NCBI RefSeq assembly: GCF_018861735.1
Contig: NZ_JAHLEB010000014.1
Span: forward strand, 1-64,000
Source: Clostridium lacusfryxellense
Lineage (GTDB): Bacteria; Bacillota; Clostridia; Clostridiales; Clostridiaceae
Length of the DNA stretch: 64,000 nt
Reading direction: 5' to 3'
The position numbers and the translations under genes are program-made. The notes beneath the pieces were generated by a model. It was not told where the DNA came from. It did not search any database and worked only from the letters and a program-made list of their open reading frames with translations. Of this stretch, positions 26,936 to 35,258 are shown in pieces. Position 1 is the stretch's first letter, and every line of letters starts with the position of its first letter.

Positions 26936-27424
26936 TTATTTTAATTTTATTGTTATTACTTCGCTACTTTTATCAACTGTTCCTAATTTAAAATCTACAG
27001 ATTCCGTTATTTCGTTTTCTGTAAGAACTAAAACGCTTAAATTAGTTTTAGCTCTAGCTTTTATTAAATCGTTGTCAAAAGTTAGTAATTTATCTCCAGT
27101 CTTAACTTGTTGACCTTTTTCTACAAGGGCTTCAAAACCCTCACCCTTCATATCTACTGTATCGATACCTATATGAAGCAATATTTCTATTCCCTCTTTG
27201 CTCTTTAAAATCAAGGCATGTTTTGTAGGGAATACTTGAAGAATTTCACCATCAACTGGTGAATACAATATTCCTTCTGTAGATTCAAAGCCTATTCCAT
27301 CTCCTAACATCTTAGATGAAAAAACTTCATCTGGTATTTCTGATATGTCAAAACATCTTCCTATAACTGGAGATTTTAAAATCATATTTTTATCTTCTTT
27401 GTTTTTTTTAAAAAAACCAAACAT
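26936..27424 (-). CDS. crr: PTS glucose-type IIA component
   Basis: This 162-residue soluble IIA protein has the two active-site histidines of the IIA-glucose family: H69 in FPTKHALILKS and H84 in ILLHIGIDTV. It accepts phosphate from HPr and passes it to a IIB domain, and it often takes part in regulation. No glucose IIBC (ptsG-like) gene is adjacent, so it must serve permeases encoded elsewhere. AGAGAGG precedes the ATG. Expression is governed by the RAT/terminator upstream. Confidence 0.93.
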   Translation of the reverse strand: MFGFFKKNKEDKNMILKSPVIGRCFDISEIPDEVFSSKMLGDGIGFESTEGILYSPVDGEILQVFPTKHALILKSKEGIEILLHIGIDTVDMKGEGFEALVEKGQQVKTGDKLLTFDNDLIKARAKTNLSVLVLTENEITESVDFKLGTVDKSSEVITIKLK

Positions 27425-27507
27425 TTATATCAACCTCTCTTTCTCTAAAATAGATAAAATTGTAATATATCTATTTAAATTTCTTAATGTAATATTTAAT
27501 TAATTAT

Positions 27508-27602
27508 ATAAAAATTAGTTTGTGCATTATTATGTATTTTAAATCCATTAATTATTACATTCATTTTAAAATACAATTAAAATAAAAGACACAAACTAAT
27601 AA
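27508..27602 (-). terminator. Regulated leader terminator before crr
   Basis: On the minus strand, TTAGTTTGTG pairs with CACAAACTAA, followed by TTTTTAT. A nested stem (TGTATTTTAAA with TTTAAAATACA) fills the loop. It lies between the RAT site and crr, so it is probably the terminator opened by GlcT antitermination. Confidence 0.75.
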
Positions 27603-27625
27603 GATGCCGTATTAGCATATTATAT

Positions 27626-27656
27626 GGTTCATGCCTGATCGAATCAGTAACACACC
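27626..27656 (-). promoter_or_regulatory. GlcT-type RAT (ribonucleic antiterminator) site
   Basis: The minus strand reads GTGTTACTGATTCGATCAGG then CATGAACC. This is, from memory, nearly identical to the RAT ahead of Bacillus subtilis ptsG, the target of GlcT. It is located just after the glcT stop codon and before the leader terminator of crr, as expected for an antitermination switch controlling crr-ptsH-ptsI. Confidence 0.88.
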
Positions 27657-27675
27657 TAATATTATATTATATTTT

Positions 27676-28512
27676 TTAATTTGCTTGTTTTAATCTATGT
27701 ATATGCATAGATATATATGAAGCTTCATCATCACAAACTTCTTTTGAAAGTTTTTCAGATATAAATTCACATACCTTTTTAGAAATTCTAAATTCTTCAC
27801 TCATTTCAATCTTAACAGATTCTAACATCACATTTTTTAGAACCTTATCATTTTCAATTCTATCTAGAGCATATCTTAAGTGAGATACTAACCTAGCATA
27901 TTCCATGGATTTTTCATTAGCTTTTATTCCAAGTATCTCTTGAACATACTCCATTACTTCCTTAACAATCTTAGTATATTTAAGGCTTTGAGAGACTTCC
28001 TCATTCACCCTTGCAGACCGTATATGAAGAGTAATAAAACCGATTTCACTTTCTGGCAATTCTATTTTTAATTTTTCTTTAATAAGCCTTGTTCCTTTTT
28101 GAGCTATACTATATTCATCAGGGTATAAAGTTTGTATTTCATTTAGAAATGGATTAACTATATCAATCCCAACTTCAATCCTTTTCATTGCAAAACTAAT
28201 ATGATCCCCAAGCCCAACATGTATATGAGAATTTAACTTTTCACCTAAAATGTCTTCAGCTAGAGAAATAATTTCTTCTGCTACTGCTAATATTTCACCT
28301 TCTATATTTTTAACAATCTGCACATAGTTAGCTTTTTCACTATCGTCAATTTTAATAAACTTTTGCTCAATATTACTGTCTTTAGTTATAAACTGACCAG
28401 GTTTTTTACCAAACCCTATGCCTTTACCAAAAAGAACATATACATCATTGTCTTTTTCAGAAACAACAACATTACTACTAAGAGATTTTAATACTTTATA
28501 ATCATTATCCAT
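27676..28512 (-). CDS. glcT: GlcT/LicT-type transcription antiterminator
   Basis: This BglG-family protein of 278 residues has an N-terminal RNA-binding CAT domain (VLFGKGIGFGKKPGQFI, residues about 25-45) followed by two PTS regulation domains with their phospho-accepting histidines (SHIHVGLGDHI, FITLHIRS, LVSHLRYAL, ISMHIHRLK). In the unphosphorylated form such proteins bind a RAT and prevent a terminator from forming. The RAT that follows the gene is of the GlcT class, which is why I use that name. It is the first gene of the PTS locus. Confidence 0.9.
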   Translation of the reverse strand: MDNDYKVLKSLSSNVVVSEKDNDVYVLFGKGIGFGKKPGQFITKDSNIEQKFIKIDDSEKANYVQIVKNIEGEILAVAEEIISLAEDILGEKLNSHIHVGLGDHISFAMKRIEVGIDIVNPFLNEIQTLYPDEYSIAQKGTRLIKEKLKIELPESEIGFITLHIRSARVNEEVSQSLKYTKIVKEVMEYVQEILGIKANEKSMEYARLVSHLRYALDRIENDKVLKNVMLESVKIEMSEEFRISKKVCEFISEKLSKEVCDDEASYISMHIHRLKQAN

Positions 28513-28752
28513 GTTAAAATTACCTCTTCTATATTCTAAAATAAATTTTGTGATTATTCAAGGTTTTTTTTAATAATTCTTAAAAATTTAATAATACTTT
28601 ATATTTTATAGCATTTTATCACTAAAAAAAACTTTTTATTACCTTATATAGATTATAACATTTCTAATTCAATTAGTGTAATATATAATAAATTTATTTT
28701 AACCTTAAACTTCTTCTCCATTCAGCATTACTATATTATAGATTAAAAAAAA

Positions 28753-28786
28753 GACAAGCCCCCTAAACATCTGCTGGGAGCTTGTC
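28753..28786 (-). terminator. Terminator after hcp
   Basis: GACAAGCTCCC pairs with GGGGCTTGTC on the minus strand and is followed by eight T residues. Confidence 0.85.
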
Positions 28787-28793
28787 TAAAATA

Positions 28794-30437
28794 TTAAGCC
28801 ATAAACATTTTTATATCGTCTTCTACGGTTCCAATTCCAGCTATTCCAAAGTTTTCTACTAATACATTAACAACATTTGGAGATAAGAATGCTGGTAATG
28901 TAGGTCCTAAGTGAATATTTTTAACTCCTAGGTGAAGTAATGCTAATAATACTATAACAGCCTTTTGTTCATACCAAGCAATATTGTATGTTATTGGTAA
29001 TTCATTAATATCAGCAAGGCCAAACACTTCTTGTAGTTTCATTGCTATAACAACTAATGAATATGAATCATTACATTGCCCAGCATCTAAAACTCTAGGG
29101 ATTCCACCAATATCTCCAAGTTCTAATTTATTATATCTATATTTTGCACAACCTGCAGTTAAAATTACTGTATCTGTTGGTAACTCTTTTGCAAAATCAG
29201 TATAGTATTCGCGGCCTTTCATTCTTCCATCACAACCTGCCATTACAAAGAATCTTTTAATTGCTCCTGTTTTAACAGCATCTACAACTTTATCAGCAAG
29301 TGCTATTACTTGATTATGAGCAAATCCTCCAACTATTTCTCCTCTTTCAATTTCTGTTGGTGAACTACATTTCTTAGCATGTTCAATTATTGCTGAGAAA
29401 TCTTTTACTCCACCGTCTTCTCTATCAGCTATATGGTTCATTCCTACAAACCCAGATGCCCCAGTAGTATAAACTCTCTCTTTATAAGAATCTTTTGGAG
29501 GAGTAATACAATTTGTTGTCATAAGTATTGGTCCATTAAAACTTTCAAACTCTGAATTTTGTTTCCACCACGCATTTCCATAATTACCTACAAGGTGATC
29601 ATATTTTTTGAATGCAGGATAGTAGTTGGCAGGCAACATTTCACTATGAGTATATACATCTACTCCAGTGCCTTCTGTTTGTTTTAGTAATTCTTCCATA
29701 TCCTTTAAATCATGTCCACTAATTAATATTCCTGGATTATTTCTAACACCTATATTCACCTTTGTAATTTCAGGATTTCCGTAAGTAGAAGTATTCGCTC
29801 CATCAAGTAATGCCATAGCATCTACTCCATATTTTCCACACTCAAGTACTAATGCAACTAATTGATCAACTGTTAAAGTATCATCAGTAATTTGTGCAAG
29901 ACCCTTTTGCATATATGAATATAATTCATTGTTTTCATATCCTAAGTTTAATGCGTGGTCAGCATAAGCTGCCATTCCTTTAATTCCGTAAACTACTAGT
30001 TCTCTTAATGACCTTACATCTTCATTTTCTGTTTGAAGAACACCTACACTTATAGCTTTACTTTCAAATTCCTCAGGAGTTCCTATCCATGTTGCACATT
30101 CTGGTAAATTAGACTCTATTAATCCACCAGCATTTATTAACTCAGTTTTAATTACCGCGCGAAGTTCTAATGCCTTTGTTACAGCTTCTACAAATCTAAC
30201 TTTATTAAAATTTGCATTTGTTATAGTCATAAACAAACCAGTTACTACAAACTTATTTACCTCTTTATTTTCTACTCCAAGTTCTCTTGCTCTTGTGCTA
30301 TAAATTGATATTCCTTTTAAAATGTATATTAATAAATCCTGCATATTAGCTACATCATCTGTTTTACCACAAACACCTCTTATAGTACAGCCTGTACCCT
30401 TTGAAGCTTCTTGACATTGATAACAAAACATTCCCAT
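28794..30437 (-). CDS. hcp: Hydroxylamine reductase / hybrid-cluster protein, class I
   Basis: Hcp reduces hydroxylamine to ammonia in vitro and is thought to act as an NO reductase during nitrosative stress. The 547-residue protein has the N-terminal CX2CX8CX5C cluster of anaerobes (C5, C8, C17, C23 in [21 protein letters not shown]), and later the residues of the hybrid cluster ([34 protein letters not shown]). A GTAAC-type palindrome 155 bases upstream suggests HcpR control. The gene is monocistronic with AGGAGG before the ATG. Confidence 0.95.
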   Translation of the reverse strand: MGMFCYQCQEASKGTGCTIRGVCGKTDDVANMQDLLIYILKGISIYSTRARELGVENKEVNKFVVTGLFMTITNANFNKVRFVEAVTKALELRAVIKTELINAGGLIESNLPECATWIGTPEEFESKAISVGVLQTENEDVRSLRELVVYGIKGMAAYADHALNLGYENNELYSYMQKGLAQITDDTLTVDQLVALVLECGKYGVDAMALLDGANTSTYGNPEITKVNIGVRNNPGILISGHDLKDMEELLKQTEGTGVDVYTHSEMLPANYYPAFKKYDHLVGNYGNAWWKQNSEFESFNGPILMTTNCITPPKDSYKERVYTTGASGFVGMNHIADREDGGVKDFSAIIEHAKKCSSPTEIERGEIVGGFAHNQVIALADKVVDAVKTGAIKRFFVMAGCDGRMKGREYYTDFAKELPTDTVILTAGCAKYRYNKLELGDIGGIPRVLDAGQCNDSYSLVVIAMKLQEVFGLADINELPITYNIAWYEQKAVIVLLALLHLGVKNIHLGPTLPAFLSPNVVNVLVENFGIAGIGTVEDDIKMFMA

Positions 30438-30592
30438 TTTAAATTCCTCCTATTATTTTCGGATAGACGCTCATTCATATAATTGTCTTCCATATATTAT
30501 AAATAAAGTTTTAAACGAACTAAAGTAACAATAAATAATTTAATATGTGTTGCTGAACTATCTTTATTATACTTTTGTATTTATTAGTTGTC

Positions 30593-30608
30593 GGTAACAA
30601 TTGTTACC
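30593..30608. promoter_or_regulatory. HcpR-like palindromic operator
   Basis: GGTAACAATTGTTACC is a perfect 16-base palindrome of the form GTAAC-N4-GTTAC. As I recall, this is the motif predicted for the Crp/Fnr-family regulator HcpR in clostridia, which controls hcp. It is 155 bases upstream of the hcp start. Confidence 0.6.
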
Positions 30609-30840
30609 TTAATAATTATTTCATTTATATATTACATATAGATTTTATTCTCAATTAATAGTAACTTAGATATACTTTGATAATATTATATTTATTTCAA
30701 TATTATGGTATAATAAATATGTATATTTTTTTATGGGTAGATATCATGAACATAAAAATACTAATGATTTATTCTAATCAAGTTTATTTTTGTAATCACT
30801 TTCTATTAATGGTAAAAATGGTTTTTAATTTCGACAAAAC

Positions 30841-30927
30841 TTAACATTATCTTAACATTTAATGATATTTATTAAAATATTATAAATTAATTAACATAAA
30901 CTATAAAAACTTAACACCAACTTAACA
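30841..30927 (+). promoter_or_regulatory. PHO-box-like TTAACA repeats
   Basis: TTAACA occurs at 30841 and 30852 and again at 30911 and 30922, in each pair with an 11-base period, plus a single copy at 30891. Direct TTAACA hexamers one helical turn apart are the binding pattern of the phosphate-response regulator PhoP. They sit 50-140 bases ahead of a phosphate cotransporter gene. Confidence 0.72.
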
Positions 30928-30979
30928 TTATTGTGATAAAATTTCATTTGAATATTCTTTTTAGAGGAGTGTTATTAAT

Positions 30980-32593
30980 ATGGATTATAAAATGATTTTT
31001 CAACTTTTAGGTGGTTTAGGTCTATTTGTATACGGAATGAAGCTCATGGGGGATGGTCTCCAGAAGGCTGCAGGAGAAAAGTTAAAAAGAATGCTAGAGA
31101 TTCTAACTAGCAACAGGTTTTTCGCTGTACTTGTTGGTGCAGGAGTAACTGCAATTATTCAAAGTAGTAGTGCAACAACAGTAATGACTATAGGTTTTGT
31201 AAATGCAGGACTTATGAATTTATTCCAAGCTGCAGGGGTTATTATGGGAGCTAATATTGGTACTACAATGACAGCTCAGCTTATAGCCTTTAAACTCACG
31301 GATATTGCACCCTTTATTCTTGCAATAGGTGCTGCTCTAGTACTGTTTAGCAAAAAAAAGAAAACTAAAGATATCGGTGAAATTATTTTAGGTTTTGGTA
31401 TACTATTTGTTGGTATGTCAATGATGGAAGTGTCTATGAGACCTTTAAGTGAATTAGATGCCTTCAAAAATCTAATTTTAGTTTTAGGAAAACATCCATT
31501 CATGGGAGTTATTGTTGGTCTTTGCATGACTGCAACAGTTCAAAGTAGTAGTGCGACTATTGGAATATTAATGGCACTTGCATCAAATAGCAGTATATCA
31601 CTTGCCATTGCACTCCCTATACTTTTCGGAGATAACATTGGAACTTGTGCTACTGCACTGCTCGCAAGTATCGGTACTACTAGGAATGCTAAGAGAGCAG
31701 CACTATTACATTTGATCTTTAACTTTACAGGCACAGTAATATTTATGCTAGCATTCAAATTAGTTTTAAAAATTGTTCCAATGTTCGGTGGAGATGTTCA
31801 AAGACAAATCGCAAATGCTCACACCTTATTTAATGTAACCAATGTATTCATTCAAGTTTGGTTTATAGGTGCTTTAGTTAAAATTGTTAACAAATTAGTA
31901 CCTGGTGAGGATGAAAAATCATCTGCTCTAGTACTTGAGTATTTAGATAGAAGACTCCTCGAAACCCCATCTATCGCAGTTGGACAAGTTATTAAGGAAG
32001 TTACTAGAATGGGTAAATTATCATCTGATAATCTTTCTAACGCAATGAATGCTTTCCTTAATTGCGATGAAAAAATGATTAGTTCTGTGGTTGAACATGA
32101 AGTTACAATAAATTATCTTGAAAGAGAAATAACTAGCTATATGGTTTCACTTTCAAACACTCCCCTATCAGAACATCAATCTGAGATTATTACCTCATTA
32201 TATAATGTAGTAAATGATATCGAGAGAATTGGAGATCATGCTGACAACTTAGGTGAACTTGCAAAATCCAGGATAGATAACAAAATCGTTTTTTCAGAAA
32301 AAGCTATGACTGATGTTACATATATGTTTGAGACTGTAAAATACTGTGTAGATAATGCAATAACGGCTTTAGATAACTCCGACATAGAAGCTGCACGCAA
32401 AGCTATGGAAGTAGAAAATAAAATTGATGATATGGAAAAACAACTAAAAAAAGAACATATACTTCGATTAAGCCAGCTTGAATGTACCCCAGCTGGAAGT
32501 TCTGTTTATTTAGAGTTACTAACAAATCTTGAAAGAGTTGGCGACCATTCAAATAATATTGCACAAATGGTCGTTAATTCTAAAGAAAACTAA
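30980..32593 (+). CDS. Na/phosphate cotransporter family protein with PhoU-like domain (copy 1)
   Basis: This 537-residue protein has the two inverted NptA/PNaS repeats, each with the signature QSSSAT (residues 61-66 and 187-192), in about eight membrane helices. From about residue 340 a cytoplasmic helical domain resembles PhoU (NVVNDIERIGDHADNLGELA, LLTNLERVGDHSNNIAQMV). Such proteins move phosphate with sodium; bacterial YjbB-like members export it. PHO-box-like repeats upstream suggest induction by phosphate shortage. It is followed by a near-identical paralogue. Confidence 0.9.
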   Translation: MDYKMIFQLLGGLGLFVYGMKLMGDGLQKAAGEKLKRMLEILTSNRFFAVLVGAGVTAIIQSSSATTVMTIGFVNAGLMNLFQAAGVIMGANIGTTMTAQLIAFKLTDIAPFILAIGAALVLFSKKKKTKDIGEIILGFGILFVGMSMMEVSMRPLSELDAFKNLILVLGKHPFMGVIVGLCMTATVQSSSATIGILMALASNSSISLAIALPILFGDNIGTCATALLASIGTTRNAKRAALLHLIFNFTGTVIFMLAFKLVLKIVPMFGGDVQRQIANAHTLFNVTNVFIQVWFIGALVKIVNKLVPGEDEKSSALVLEYLDRRLLETPSIAVGQVIKEVTRMGKLSSDNLSNAMNAFLNCDEKMISSVVEHEVTINYLEREITSYMVSLSNTPLSEHQSEIITSLYNVVNDIERIGDHADNLGELAKSRIDNKIVFSEKAMTDVTYMFETVKYCVDNAITALDNSDIEAARKAMEVENKIDDMEKQLKKEHILRLSQLECTPAGSSVYLELLTNLERVGDHSNNIAQMVVNSKEN

Positions 32594-32599
32594 TAATAA

Positions 32600-32652
32600 T
32601 CTAATGACCCATAGTATTTGTAGTATATTAACAAATACTATGGGTCATTAGA
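32600..32652. terminator. Long perfect hairpin between the tandem transporter genes
   Basis: TCTAATGACCCATAGTATTT and AAATACTATGGGTCATTAGA belong to a perfect 22-base-pair stem with a 9-base loop. No T run follows, so it may be a processing or stability element or an attenuator rather than a classic terminator. Confidence 0.7.
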
Positions 32653-32717
32653 TGTAAATCTTACATAATTTAAATAAATATACAATCAAATTTTACTATA
32701 AGAGGAGTATTTTTAAT

Positions 32718-34325
32718 ATGGATTATAAAATGATTTTTGGACTTTTAGGTGGTTTAGGCCTATTTGTCTACGGAATGAAGCTTATGGGAGATGGTCTCCA
32801 AAAGGCTGCAGGTGAAAAGCTAAAAAGATTGTTAGAGGTTTTAACTAGTAATAGATTTTTAGCCGTGATTGTAGGCGCAGGAGTTACCGCTATTATACAA
32901 AGTAGTAGTGCAACCACTGTAATGACAATAGGATTTGTTAATGCTGGGCTTATGAATCTATTTCAGGCCGCAGGTGTTATTATGGGAGCAAATATTGGTA
33001 CCACAATGACAGCTCAACTTATAGCTTTTAAACTATCAGATATTGCCCCTCTCATTCTTGCCTTAGGTGCTGGACTTGTTATGTTCAGTAAAAAAAAGAA
33101 AACTAAAGACATTGGTGAGATTGTTTTAGGGTTTGGAATATTATTTGTTGGTATGTCAATGATGGAGAATTCTATGAAACCTCTTAGAGAGCTAGAAGCA
33201 TTTAAAAATCTAATTTTAGCTTTAGGAGCTCACCCATTAATGGGAGTTTTCGTTGGTCTTGGAATGACAGCTACTCTTCAAAGCAGTAGCGCAACCATTG
33301 GAATTTTAATGGCACTTGCTTCAAATAATGGCATCTCCTTAGCTGTTGCTCTACCAATACTCTATGGTGATAATATAGGTACTTGCGTTACAGCACTTCT
33401 TGCGAGTATAGGTACTACAAGAAATGCTAAGAGAGCAGCACTACTACATTTAATATTTAACTTAACTGGAACAATACTGTTTATGCTTGCTTTCGGAGTT
33501 GTTATAAGAATAGTTCCATTGTTTGGTGGAAATACCCAAAGACAAATTGCTAATGCACACACACTTTTTAACATATCTAATGTGTTCATTCAAATTTGGT
33601 TTATAGGTCTTTTAGTTAAAGTTGTTAATAAATTAGTACCTGGAGAAGATGAAAAATCATCTATCCTTGCATTACAGTATTTAGATAAAAGGCTCCTAGA
33701 GACTCCATCTATTGCTGTTGGACAACTTATCAAAGAAGTTACTCGAATGGGAAGATTATCATCGTTAAATCTTTCTAATTCGATGGAAGCTTTCCTGAAC
33801 TGTGATGAAAAAATGATGAAATCGGTTATTGATAATGAGGTAACTATAAATTATCTAGATAGAGAAATAACAAGTTATATGGTATCACTTTCAAATACAC
33901 CTTTATCAGAATATCAATCAGAGATTATTACTTCATTATTTAATGTAGTAAATGATATAGAAAGAATTGGCGATCACGCTGACAACTTAGGCGAGCTTGC
34001 GAAAACTAAAATGGATAATAAAATAGTTTTTTCAGAAAAAGCAATATCAGACGTTAAATATATGTTTGAAACTGTAATATTCTGTATGAATAATGCTATT
34101 TCTGCTTTAGAAAATTCAGACATAGAATCAGCTCACAAAGCTATGGATGTTGAAAACAAAATAGATGATATGGAGAAAAACCTTAAAAAGGAACATATTA
34201 CTAGATTAAGTGGACTTGAATGCAATCCAATGGGTAGCTCTGTATATCTTGAACTATTAACTAATCTGGAAAGAGTTGGAGATCACTCTAATAATGTAGC
34301 ACAAATGGTTGTTAATTCCAATTAA
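32718..34325 (+). CDS. Na/phosphate cotransporter family protein with PhoU-like domain (copy 2)
   Basis: This 535-residue tandem paralogue of the preceding gene is identical over long stretches (GLGLFVYGMKLMGDGLQKAA, AGVTAIIQSSSATTVMTIGF) and has an equivalent ribosome site (AGAGGAGT). Differences cluster in the last third and in the PhoU-like tail. Both QSSSAT motifs are intact, so both copies should work. The pair clearly arose by local duplication. Confidence 0.9.
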   Translation: MDYKMIFGLLGGLGLFVYGMKLMGDGLQKAAGEKLKRLLEVLTSNRFLAVIVGAGVTAIIQSSSATTVMTIGFVNAGLMNLFQAAGVIMGANIGTTMTAQLIAFKLSDIAPLILALGAGLVMFSKKKKTKDIGEIVLGFGILFVGMSMMENSMKPLRELEAFKNLILALGAHPLMGVFVGLGMTATLQSSSATIGILMALASNNGISLAVALPILYGDNIGTCVTALLASIGTTRNAKRAALLHLIFNLTGTILFMLAFGVVIRIVPLFGGNTQRQIANAHTLFNISNVFIQIWFIGLLVKVVNKLVPGEDEKSSILALQYLDKRLLETPSIAVGQLIKEVTRMGRLSSLNLSNSMEAFLNCDEKMMKSVIDNEVTINYLDREITSYMVSLSNTPLSEYQSEIITSLFNVVNDIERIGDHADNLGELAKTKMDNKIVFSEKAISDVKYMFETVIFCMNNAISALENSDIESAHKAMDVENKIDDMEKNLKKEHITRLSGLECNPMGSSVYLELLTNLERVGDHSNNVAQMVVNSN

Positions 34326-34361
34326 TCCTAGTATAGTCGTTTATACATTATTCTTTATCTA

Positions 34362-34390
34362 TTGACAATATCCAACACATTGCTTATAAT
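34362..34390 (+). promoter_or_regulatory. Consensus sigma-A promoter
   Basis: TTGACA and TATAAT occur exactly 17 bases apart, a perfect match to the vegetative consensus, about 37 bases before the YtxH gene. Confidence 0.85.
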
Positions 34391-34426
34391 ACACATAAGG
34401 TTTTTAACTTTTAAGGAGGAAAAATT

Positions 34427-34846
34427 ATGATATTTTCAAGTTGGTTCGAGAAACGAAAAAAAGAGTTACAAAGGCAATCAAAAATTAAAACTGCGAAAAA
34501 AGTAATTTTTAGTACAGCGGTTGGAAGTCTTGGTGGTTTAGTAGGTGGTTTGCTTTTTTCACCTAAATCTGGTAAAGAAAACAGAAAAGATATTGTTGAC
34601 TCTTCAAAAGATATAACAAACAATATTAAAGAAAAAACAGTAGAACTTAAAGAAAACATTAATAATACAGTTAATAATGCTAAAGATAATCTAACAGATG
34701 CTAAAGTAAAAATTTCTGAATATTTAAATGAAAAAAAGCCTTTAAAAGTTTTTAAGTCATTAGAAAATTCTGAAACAGATGTAATTATTGAAACAAAAGA
34801 TATTTCAACTGATGAGGAATCAGTTGAGAAAAAGAGTAAAAAATAA
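34427..34846 (+). CDS. YtxH-domain protein
   Basis: This is a 139-residue protein with a Lys-rich start, a short Gly-rich hydrophobic segment (VGSLGGLVGGLLFSPKSGKE) that is the core of the YtxH domain, and a long charged helical tail probably forming a coiled coil. YtxH proteins are general-stress-associated and of unknown biochemical role. A perfect promoter and AAGGAGG indicate strong expression. It precedes a DUF948-like gene, a pairing common in Firmicutes. Confidence 0.82.
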   Translation: MIFSSWFEKRKKELQRQSKIKTAKKVIFSTAVGSLGGLVGGLLFSPKSGKENRKDIVDSSKDITNNIKEKTVELKENINNTVNNAKDNLTDAKVKISEYLNEKKPLKVFKSLENSETDVIIETKDISTDEESVEKKSKK

Positions 34847-34878
34847 CTAAAATCTAATAAAGAATAGTGGTGCTGTTA

Positions 34879-35220
34879 ATGTATGTGGACATATTAAAAT
34901 TAGGACAAGGTATACTAATTATTCTTGGGATAACACTTTTAATTGTACTGATAATTGGGTTAATTAAACTAATTAAAACCATATCAAGTGTCAATTTAAT
35001 TATTAGAAAAAACGAAGAAAACATTGATGAGATATTGTCTATATTACCGAAAACATTTAAGAATTGGTTTGAAATAACTGATAATGTAAAAGATGTTACT
35101 GAAGTAATAGTTAAGACAACCGCTACTGCACTTGGATCCACGGAATCTTTTCAAAGATATTTAGTATATATAGTAGATATTTTAACTATTATAAAAAACA
35201 TATTTTCAAAAAAAAGGTAG
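34879..35220 (+). CDS. DUF948-like single-helix membrane protein
   Basis: This ~113-residue protein has one N-terminal transmembrane helix (ILIILGITLLIVLIIGLIKL) followed by an amphipathic helical region. The layout resembles DUF948 proteins that accompany YtxH. The frame extends to a GTG at 34867, but neither start has a strong ribosome site; the ATG at 34879 has a weak GGTG. It ends at a strong terminator. Confidence 0.6.
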   Translation: MYVDILKLGQGILIILGITLLIVLIIGLIKLIKTISSVNLIIRKNEENIDEILSILPKTFKNWFEITDNVKDVTEVIVKTTATALGSTESFQRYLVYIVDILTIIKNIFSKKR

Positions 35221-35243
35221 GATATTAATTCCTGCCTTTTTTT
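35211..35243. terminator. Bidirectional terminator
   Basis: AAAGGTAGG pairs with CCTGCCTTT, with an A run on one side and seven T residues on the other. It separates the YtxH operon from the convergent rarA gene. Confidence 0.85.
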
Positions 35244-35258
35244 CGTTCAATATTACCT

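Larger units (their letters stand above)
30438..30979. other. Regulatory region between hcp and the phosphate transporters
   Basis: The 540 bases between these divergent genes hold no coding sequence. They contain a 16-base perfect palindrome (30593-30608) nearer to hcp and five TTAACA hexamers (30841-30927) nearer to the phosphate cotransporter gene. Confidence 0.6.

Noticed and set aside
34867-34878. GTG at 34867 as the start of the DUF948-like gene
   Set aside because: No ribosome site precedes it; the ATG at 34879 is a slightly better candidate, although also weak.
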